From positions 1-6,071 of the forward strand of contig CAMLHL010000109.1 of the NCBI GenBank assembly GCA_946479855.1: a stretch of DNA of 6,071 bases, in the 5' to 3' direction. Shown here in pieces: positions 1-5,340 of this stretch; the first letter of the stretch is position 1; every line of letters starts with the position of its first letter. The DNA comes from an uncultured Pseudomonadota bacterium (GTDB taxonomy: Bacteria > Pseudomonadota > Gammaproteobacteria > Burkholderiales > Rhodocyclaceae). Below the pieces are notes generated by a model. It made no database searches. It was given only the letters and a program-made list of their open reading frames with translations, and was not told the DNA's origin. A program made the translations under genes and the position numbers.

Positions 1-1067
1 AGATGTCCTTTGCCGTCAGCCTGGAAAACCCCGATCTCGAATGGGCCGGCAGCAATCTGGCGACCATCTTCGGCCAGAAGCGCAACCTGGTTCGCCGGCA
101 GTTCTGGTCGATGCTCTCCGACATCCTCCGCTTCAATCGTGAAAGCATGGCCTGGCTGGCCTCGCACCCGGACCGGCAGCGCAGCCTGCGCGATTTCCTG
201 AACGCCGGGCGCTATTCCGCCGCCTTCGCCGACTGGTACCTGCTGCCGATGGCGGCCGCCATCTGGTCCTGCCCGACCGGCCAGATGCTCGACATGCCGC
301 TCGCCACCTTCATCCGCTTCTGCCGCAACCACGGCCTGCTGCAGGTATTCGACCGGCCGCTGTGGCGCACCGTCCAAGGCGGCGGGCGCGATTACGTGCA
401 CAAGATCGCCGCCCGGCTGAGCGCCAACGGTGCCGCCGTCCGCCTGGCCTGCCCGGTCAGCGCCGTGACGCGCGAGGGCAGCGGCCTGCGCCTGACCCAT
501 GCCGCTGGCAGCGAGCATTTCGACCAGGTGGTGATGGCCTGCCACAGCGACCAGGCCCGGGCCATCCTCGGCTTTACCGCCAGCGACGGCCAGCGCGAAG
601 TGCTGTCCGCCATCCGCTACCAGCCCAACCGGGCCCTGCTCCACACCGACCGCGCCCTGCTGCCGCGCGACGAAAAGCTGTGGTCGGCCTGGAACTACTT
701 CGCCGGCAGCGGCGAGCCGGGCCAGCAGCCGGTCGGGGTTTCCTACCTGATCAACAAGCTCCAGCCGCTCCCCTTCGCGACGCCGGTCGTCGTCACCCTC
801 AACCCGGCACGCGAGCCGGACCCGGCCACCGTGCTGGCCGAGTTCTCTTACGCCCACCCGATCTTCGATGCCCCGGCCATCGCCGCGCAGCAGCGTCTGG
901 CCTCGGTGCAGGGTGAATACGGCATCTGGCTGGCCGGTGCCTGGGGCAGCTACGGTTTTCATGAGGACGGCCTGAATTCAGCGCTGCGCGTCGCCAATGG
1001 CATGGGCATCCGCGCCCCCTGGCAGGATGCGGCCAGCGTCGAGCCGCGCGCCACGGCAACGGCCTGA
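1..1067 (+). CDS. FAD-dependent amine-oxidase-like oxidoreductase (COG2907 type), 5' end cut by window
   Basis: The reading frame is open from the left edge and stops with TGA at 1065-1067, giving 354 visible residues from the ATG at 3. That ATG is almost certainly internal. The family has an N-terminal Rossmann FAD motif (GxGxxG) about 70-80 residues before the conserved stretch seen here as MSFAVSL, and no such motif is visible. The C-terminal FAD-contacting segment is clear: AGAWGSYGFHEDGLNSALRVA at about 311-331, with the family's GFHEDG signature at 318-323. The middle carries a substrate-domain stretch with WSCPTGQMLDMP (88-99). Members are probably flavin oxidases or desaturases/isomerases acting on lipid-like substrates; the exact reaction is not settled from sequence. 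The gene lies 7 nt upstream of the DUF1365 gene, and FAD protein, DUF1365 and Cfa-like methyltransferase form a recurrent trio in Proteobacteria. By context it would act on acyl chains before or after methylation. Family assignment is strong; the reaction is inference. Confidence 0.88.
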   Translation, partial: MSFAVSLENPDLEWAGSNLATIFGQKRNLVRRQFWSMLSDILRFNRESMAWLASHPDRQRSLRDFLNAGRYSAAFADWYLLPMAAAIWSCPTGQMLDMPLATFIRFCRNHGLLQVFDRPLWRTVQGGGRDYVHKIAARLSANGAAVRLACPVSAVTREGSGLRLTHAAGSEHFDQVVMACHSDQARAILGFTASDGQREVLSAIRYQPNRALLHTDRALLPRDEKLWSAWNYFAGSGEPGQQPVGVSYLINKLQPLPFATPVVVTLNPAREPDPATVLAEFSYAHPIFDAPAIAAQQRLASVQGEYGIWLAGAWGSYGFHEDGLNSALRVANGMGIRAPWQDAASVEPRATATA

Positions 1068-1074
1068 GGCGAAG

Positions 1075-1839
1075 ATGAACGCCCGCCCCCGCCTCTTCCT
1101 CGGCCGCGTCATGCACCGGCGGCTGCGCCCGGCGGTCAACACCTTCGTCTATCCGGTCTTCTACGTGCAGTTGCCGGTACGCAACCTGGCGGCGGGAAAT
1201 TGCGGCATTTTCGGGGTCGACCGTAGCAATCTGCTCAGTTTCCGGCAAAAGGACCACGGCCCGCGCGACGGCAGCCCCCTCCTGCCGTGGATCGAGGCCC
1301 TGCTGCGTCAACGCGGTCTGCCGGACGACGGCGAGATCATCCTGCAAACCTTTCCGCGTGTCTGCGGCCTCGTCTTCAACCCGGTCAGTTTCTGGTTCTG
1401 CCATGACCGTGCAGGCGCGCTGATCGCGGTGCTGGCCGAGGTGAACAACACTTTCGGCGGCACCCACGCCTACCTGCTGCACAACCCCGACGCTTCGCCG
1501 CTGTGCGACGGGCAGGAATTGCGCGCCGAGAAGATCTTCCACGTCTCGCCCTTCAACGAGATCGCTGGCGGCTATCGCTTCCGTTTCCACCTCGCGCGGC
1601 CGGCACAGCTGACCCGCATCGACTACGACGACGCCGACGGCGAACTGCTGCTCACCGCCATTTCCGGCAAGGCGCAGGCGTGGACCGCCAGGGCCCTGCT
1701 CGGCGCCTTCCTGCGCATGCCTTTCCTGACCGCCGGCGTGCTCTACCGCATCCACTGGCAGGCGCTGAAGCTCTGGCTGAAAGGGGTGCCCTTCCGGGGC
1801 GCCCATCTCCCTCAATCACTCCGGGAATCGACCAAATGA
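1075..1839 (+). CDS. DUF1365 domain-containing protein
   Basis: This gene encodes 254 residues, the usual size for DUF1365. The ATG at 1075 is preceded by a good Shine-Dalgarno GAGG (1066-1069) with a 5-nt spacer. An upstream in-frame ATG at 997 would add 26 residues lying wholly inside the FAD gene, so I reject it. Family hallmarks are GRVMHRRLRP at 10-19, FNPVSFWFCHD at 101-111, AEVNNTFGGTHAYLL at 121-135, KIFHVSPFNE at 153-162 and an amphipathic C-terminal IHWQALKLWLKG at 226-237. There is no signal peptide, so it is probably cytoplasmic or peripheral on the inner membrane. The biochemical function of DUF1365 is not established to my knowledge. It nearly always sits beside Cfa-like methyltransferases and FAD proteins of the preceding type, so a role in acyl-chain modification is inferred. 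Several conserved histidines (H14, H110, H131, H156) could be catalytic or metal ligands, which is speculation. The stop codon overlaps the next start as ATGA. Confidence 0.92.
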   Translation: MNARPRLFLGRVMHRRLRPAVNTFVYPVFYVQLPVRNLAAGNCGIFGVDRSNLLSFRQKDHGPRDGSPLLPWIEALLRQRGLPDDGEIILQTFPRVCGLVFNPVSFWFCHDRAGALIAVLAEVNNTFGGTHAYLLHNPDASPLCDGQELRAEKIFHVSPFNEIAGGYRFRFHLARPAQLTRIDYDDADGELLLTAISGKAQAWTARALLGAFLRMPFLTAGVLYRIHWQALKLWLKGVPFRGAHLPQSLRESTK

Positions 1840-3020
1840 ACAATACGATGATCCTGCGCAACAGCGAACGCCTGGCCCGCGACACCGGCCTGGTCTTCGA
1901 GCTGCTGGAAAAACTGCGCGGCGGCCTGCTCGAAGTCCGTCTGCCCGATGGGTCGAGCGCCCTGTTCGGCGAAGGCGACCATGGCATCACGCTGCAGGTG
2001 CATGACGAGGCGATGTTCCGCCTCGTCCTGGCGCGCGGCGACATCGGGCTGGCCGAGTCCTATCTCGACGGCCATTGGGATTCCCCCGACATCACCGGCC
2101 TGCTCAACCTGCTGGCGCGCAATCGCGACGCTTTGCGCAGGGCCGTCTACGGCGCCTGGCGAAACCTGGTCACCGCCCGCCTCCGCCACTGGTTCAACCG
2201 CAACAACCGCGCTGGCAGCAGGAGAAACATTTTGGCCCACTATGATCTCGGCAACGATTTCTACCAACTGTGGCTCGACCCCGGCATGAGCTATTCGGCC
2301 GCCATCTACCGCGACAGCGACGACGGGTCGCTGGCAAGCGCCCAGCATGCCAAGTACCGCCGCATTCTCAACCGGCTGCAGGCCAGCCCTGGCGACAGCG
2401 TGCTGGAAATCGGCTGCGGCTGGGGCGGCTTCGCTGAACTGGCCGTCGCGGACGGACTGGCCGTCACCGGCCTGACCCTCTCGCCGTCACAGCTGGCCTG
2501 GGCGCAAAAGCGCGTGCCGCAGGCCGACCTGCGCCTGCAGGATTATCGCGATATCGACGGGCAGTTCGACCACGTCGTCTCGATTGAAATGTTCGAGGCG
2601 GTCGGCGAACGCTGGTGGCCGACCTACTTCGAAACGGTGGCCCGGGCGCTGCAACCGGGCGGCAAGGCGGTGATCCAGAGCATCACCATCCGCGACGACC
2701 TGTTTGCCGACTACCGCAAGGGGACCGACTTCATCCAGCAGTACATCTTCCCCGGCGGCATGCTGCCGTCGCGCGCTGCCTTCCGGGCAGCGGCCGCCCG
2801 ACAGGGCCTGCTGGTCCGCAACGAATACGCCTTCGGCACCGATTACGCCCGCACGCTGGCCGAATGGCGGCAGGCCTTCGAAACGCGCTGGCCGGAAATC
2901 CAGAAGCTCGGCTTTGACGAGCACTTCCGCCGTCTGTGGCGCCTCTACCTGTGCTACTGCGAGGCCGGCTTCCTGGCCGGGAACATCGATGTCGTCCAGT
3001 TTGAACTTGCGCATCGCTGA
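1836..3020 (+). CDS. Cfa-family SAM-dependent fatty-acyl phospholipid methyltransferase with altered bicarbonate site
   Basis: The product has 394 residues, close to E. coli Cfa (382). The start ATG at 1836 overlaps the DUF1365 stop (ATGA) and has a weak GGGA (1823-1826) upstream; the next ATG at 1848 has no ribosome site. Residues 1-130 form the Cfa N-terminal lipid-binding domain, followed by the methyltransferase domain. It begins HYDLGNDFYQLWLDP, and the SAM motif I is VLEIGCGWGGFAE at 189-201. The FIQQYIFPGGMLPS block and DYARTLAEW (336-344) are typical of the family. Against the carbonate-binding residues of classical enzymes (E. coli C139, E239, H266, I268, Y317), this protein has A155, E254, Q281, I283 and Y337. 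Glu, Ile and Tyr are kept; Cys and His are lost. The enzyme should transfer a methyl group from SAM to the double bond of an unsaturated phospholipid acyl chain, but the product may be methyl-branched or methylene rather than cyclopropane. UfaM of Rhodobacter sphaeroides, in furan fatty acid synthesis, is a plausible functional relative. Family certain; product inferred. Confidence 0.94.
   Translation: MNNTMILRNSERLARDTGLVFELLEKLRGGLLEVRLPDGSSALFGEGDHGITLQVHDEAMFRLVLARGDIGLAESYLDGHWDSPDITGLLNLLARNRDALRRAVYGAWRNLVTARLRHWFNRNNRAGSRRNILAHYDLGNDFYQLWLDPGMSYSAAIYRDSDDGSLASAQHAKYRRILNRLQASPGDSVLEIGCGWGGFAELAVADGLAVTGLTLSPSQLAWAQKRVPQADLRLQDYRDIDGQFDHVVSIEMFEAVGERWWPTYFETVARALQPGGKAVIQSITIRDDLFADYRKGTDFIQQYIFPGGMLPSRAAFRAAAARQGLLVRNEYAFGTDYARTLAEWRQAFETRWPEIQKLGFDEHFRRLWRLYLCYCEAGFLAGNIDVVQFELAHR
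2979..2982 (+). promoter_or_regulatory. Possible ribosome-binding site for the chalcone-isomerase-like gene
   Basis: GGGA lies 6 nt before the ATG at 2989, inside the 3' end of the methyltransferase gene. The alternative in-frame TTG codons at 3001 and 3007 have no purine-rich sequence at a useful distance. This weak site is the main reason for preferring the ATG. It resembles the GGGA in front of the methyltransferase start. Confidence 0.4.
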
Positions 3021-3597
3021 GCGCCTGGCGCTTGGCCTGAATCCGGGCGAAGGCGACGGTCGACGGCGCAAAAGCGGCAAAAACCAGCCCGCTTCCGCCG
3101 CCCGGCGCCACCTGCTGCTGGCCCTGGCGGCGCTGCCCTTCGCCGCCTTCGCCGGCAACGATCCGATCGCCGGCCTGCGGCGCTGGGGCAGTGGCGAGTT
3201 CCGGCGCTTCGGCTTCCTCGTCTATGAAGCGACGCTGTGGGCCGGCGACGACCCGCTGCAGCCACCGCTCGCCCTAAAGCTGACCTACCGGCGCCACATT
3301 GCCGGGCAGGCGATCGCCGATGCCAGCGTCCAGGAAATCCGCCATCTCGGCAGCGCCGACGAGGGCACGCTGAAACGCTGGGGCGAGCAAATGGCGCGGC
3401 TGTTTCCCGACGTCGCTCCGGGCGATTACATCGTCGGCCACTTCCTGCCGACCGGTGCCCGCTTCCATTGCAACGACCGCCTGCTCGGCAGCATCGACGA
3501 GCCGGCCTTCGCCCGCGCCTTCTTCGCCATCTGGCTCGACCCGAAAACCAGCGCCCCCGACCTGCGCGCCGCGCTGCTCAAGCGCACGGCGGCCTGA
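2989..3597 (+). CDS. Exported chalcone-isomerase-like protein (Chalcone_3-type fold)
   Basis: From the ATG at 2989 the product has 202 residues and overlaps the methyltransferase gene by 32 nt. No ATG, GTG or TTG occurs in frame between 3010 and the hydrophobic segment, so the start must be at 2989, 3001 or 3007. Residues 39-55 (RRHLLLALAALPFAAFA) form a signal peptide with likely cleavage after A55. A long basic region precedes it and includes R39-R40, which is loosely Tat-like. The mature part matches bacterial chalcone-isomerase-like proteins: SGEFRRFGFLVYEATLWAG (68-86), LKLTYRRHIAG (96-106), a W/FPDV region at 131-142, GDYIVGHFLPTGARFHCN (145-162) and the closing AFFAIWLDPKTSAPDLRAALL (177-197). 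Bacterial members are not expected to isomerise chalcones. The fold can bind fatty acids, so lipid binding or isomerisation in the periplasm is a reasonable inference from this operon. The substrate is unknown. The MFS gene begins 1 nt after its stop. Confidence 0.85.
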   Translation: MSSSLNLRIAERLALGLNPGEGDGRRRKSGKNQPASAARRHLLLALAALPFAAFAGNDPIAGLRRWGSGEFRRFGFLVYEATLWAGDDPLQPPLALKLTYRRHIAGQAIADASVQEIRHLGSADEGTLKRWGEQMARLFPDVAPGDYIVGHFLPTGARFHCNDRLLGSIDEPAFARAFFAIWLDPKTSAPDLRAALLKRTAA

Positions 3598-3598
3598 C

Positions 3599-4822
3599 AT
3601 GAGCAACGCCCGCATCCTCGCCTACGGCCTGCTCGGCCTGCCGCTGGCCTTTGCCGCGCTGCCCGTCTACGTTCACGTGCCGCGCTACTATGCCGAAACG
3701 GCAGGCATGCCGCTGGCGCTGCTCGGCTTCATTCTGCTCGGCGCCCGCCTGCTCGATGCCGGCATCGATCCCTGGCTGGGCTGGCTGGCCGACCGGGTTT
3801 CCCGGCCGCGCATGGTGGCTCTCGCCCTGCCGCCCTTTGCCCTCGGCTTCGTCGCCCTGCTCAATCCGCCGGCCGAACACGCCGGCCCCTGGCTGCTCGC
3901 TTCGCTGGCCCTGACCTACCTCGGTTTCTCGGCCGCTACCGTCGCCTACCAGGCCTGGGGGGCCGATGTCGGCGCCGATTCCGAACTGCGTACCCGACTG
4001 ACCGCCGCCCGCGAGGGCTTCGGCCTGCTCGGCGTCATTCTCGCCGCCGCCCTGCCCGGCTTGCTGGCGACCGGCCTGAACGACGGCATCGCCCGCCTGA
4101 GCTGGATCCTGCCGCCGCTGCTGCTGATCGGCGCCGCCAGCACCTTTGCCGGTGTGGGCAGCGGGCGGCCGCTCGCCGCTGCCAGCGAAGCGCTATGGCC
4201 CAGCCTGCGCCGGGTCCTTGCCGATCTCGCCTTCCGCCGCCTGTTGCTGGTCTTTATCGCCAACGGCATCGCCACGGCGCTGCCGGCGACGCTGTTCCTT
4301 TTCTTCGTCGCCGATGTCCTGCAACTGGAAAAGTCGAGCGGGCCATTGCTCGCCGCCTACTTCATCGCCGGCGCCCTCTCCCTGCCCGCCTGGGTCCGGG
4401 TGGCGGCGCATTATGGCCGGATCACCGCCTGGCTGCTTGCCATGGCCCTGTCGATCGCCGCCTTCGCCGGCGCCAGCCTGCTGGGTCCCGGCGATCTTGG
4501 GGCCTTCACCGTCATCTGCATCGCCTCCGGCCTGGCGCTCGGCGCTGATCTCGCCCTGCCGGCCGCCCTGGCGGCCGACCTCGGCGAACGCCAGGGGCAG
4601 GCCGGGGCCTGCTTCGGCGTCTGGAATTTCGTCGCCAAACTCAACCTGGCGCTGGCCGCCGGGCTTTCCCTGCCGCTGCTCGGCCTGCTCGGCTATGTGC
4701 CGGGCAACGCCAGCGGCCTAGCCGCGCTGACTTTCGCCTACGCCCTGCTGCCCCTCGCCTTCAAGACGCTGGCCGGGCTGCTGCTCTGGCGCTGGCGCCA
4801 CTCTCTGGAGCTCGAATCATGA
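3599..4822 (+). CDS. MFS transporter of the GPH / MFS_2 (MelB-like) type
   Basis: This gene encodes 407 residues, rich in Leu and Ala, with about 11-12 hydrophobic segments, so it is a polytopic inner-membrane protein. The ATG at 3599 follows the preceding stop by 1 nt (TGACATG). The Shine-Dalgarno sequence is poor, so translation probably depends on coupling. Features of glycoside-pentoside-hexuronide symporters are visible: LLDAGIDPWLGWLADR at 51-66 (D53, D57, D65), REGFGLLGV at 138-146, DLALPAALAADLGERQGQ at 317-334 and FGVWNFVAKLNLALAAG at 339-355 with K347. Family members move sugars or other solutes with a cation, but related carriers occur in stress-response lipid operons (a GPH-type gene is annotated in the comparable Rhodobacter sphaeroides operon), and lysophospholipid carriers also belong to MFS_2. 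Its cargo could be a lipid, a lipid breakdown product or something unrelated; sequence alone does not decide. The gene end overlaps the next start as ATGA. Confidence 0.88.
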   Translation: MSNARILAYGLLGLPLAFAALPVYVHVPRYYAETAGMPLALLGFILLGARLLDAGIDPWLGWLADRVSRPRMVALALPPFALGFVALLNPPAEHAGPWLLASLALTYLGFSAATVAYQAWGADVGADSELRTRLTAAREGFGLLGVILAAALPGLLATGLNDGIARLSWILPPLLLIGAASTFAGVGSGRPLAAASEALWPSLRRVLADLAFRRLLLVFIANGIATALPATLFLFFVADVLQLEKSSGPLLAAYFIAGALSLPAWVRVAAHYGRITAWLLAMALSIAAFAGASLLGPGDLGAFTVICIASGLALGADLALPAALAADLGERQGQAGACFGVWNFVAKLNLALAAGLSLPLLGLLGYVPGNASGLAALTFAYALLPLAFKTLAGLLLWRWRHSLELES

Positions 4823-5340
4823 AACTGCTCGCTGCCGCCTTGTTTTCCCTCGGCCTGACCGCCTGCGCCTCGACCGGCGTCGAACAATACCGGGCCGAGC
4901 AGCCGGCCCTCGATGTGCAGCGCTACCTCAACGGCACGCTCGACGCCTGGGGCATCTTCCAGGGGCGTTCCGGCGAGGTGAAAAAGCGCTTCCATGTCGT
5001 CATCGAGGCGACATGGACGGGCGATACCGGCATCCTCGACGAAAATTTCCAGTGGTCGGATGGCAGCAGTTCGCGCCGGGTGTGGACGCTGACCCGGCAG
5101 GCCGACGGCACTTTCCGCGGCACGGCCGACGACGTGATCGGCGAGGCGATCGGCGAAGTTGCCGGCAACGCCCTGCGCTGGCGCTACGTGCTGGCGCTGC
5201 CGGTCGATGGCACGGTTTACCACGTCGATTTCGACGACTGGATGTTCCTGGTCGACGACAAGGTGATGATCAACCGCGCCACCATGTCCAAATGGGGCTT
5301 CCGTCTCGGCGAAGTGACCCTGAGCTTCGTCAAGCGATGA
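4819..5340 (+). CDS. DUF3833 family lipoprotein
   Basis: The 173-residue product starts at the ATG at 4819, which overlaps the MFS stop (ATGA) and has a good GGAG at 4807-4810 with an 8-nt spacer. The N-terminus is a lipoprotein signal: short basic start, hydrophobic core, and lipobox LTAC with C16 as the lipidated residue. Mature residues +2 and +3 are Ala and Ser, with no Asp retention signal, so outer-membrane sorting is expected. The mature part shows DUF3833 hallmarks: AWGIFQGRSGEVKKRF (43-58), GILDENFQWSDG (71-82), TADDVIGEAIGE (102-113), FDDWMFLVDD (138-147) and NRATMSKWGFRLGEVTLSF (152-170). The likely fold is a lipocalin-like beta-sheet barrel, judged from alternating hydrophobic strands; this is a guess. 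Function is unknown. Its recurrent place in Cfa/DUF1365 operons suggests binding or handling of modified lipids in the envelope. Confidence 0.92.
   Translation: MKLLAAALFSLGLTACASTGVEQYRAEQPALDVQRYLNGTLDAWGIFQGRSGEVKKRFHVVIEATWTGDTGILDENFQWSDGSSSRRVWTLTRQADGTFRGTADDVIGEAIGEVAGNALRWRYVLALPVDGTVYHVDFDDWMFLVDDKVMINRATMSKWGFRLGEVTLSFVKR

Noticed and set aside
3..5. ATG at position 3 as the true start of the FAD protein
   Set aside because: The FAD-binding Rossmann N-terminus would be missing, and MSFAVSL corresponds to an internal conserved stretch of the family. The gene most likely begins upstream of the window.
799..1815. Long minus-strand open frame of 338 residues
   Set aside because: It lies opposite the FAD protein and DUF1365 genes, whose products have recognisable family motifs. 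Its composition is that of an antisense shadow in high-GC DNA, and I recognise no motif in it.
1503..1835. Upstream in-frame extension of the methyltransferase from an ATG-equivalent at 1503
   Set aside because: The 111 extra residues are Arg/Ala-rich shadow of DUF1365 and do not match the Cfa family, whose N-terminus fits the ATG at 1836.
1836..3020. Naming the methyltransferase cfa or ufaM
   Set aside because: Cyclopropane formation is doubtful given the Ala155/Gln281 changes, and equivalence to UfaM rests on context only, so the symbol is left empty.
3455..3598. Upstream in-frame extension of the MFS gene
   Set aside because: It overlaps the conserved C-terminal part of the chalcone-isomerase-like gene in another frame and lacks hydrophobic or family sequence. 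The ATG at 3599 starts just before the first membrane segment.
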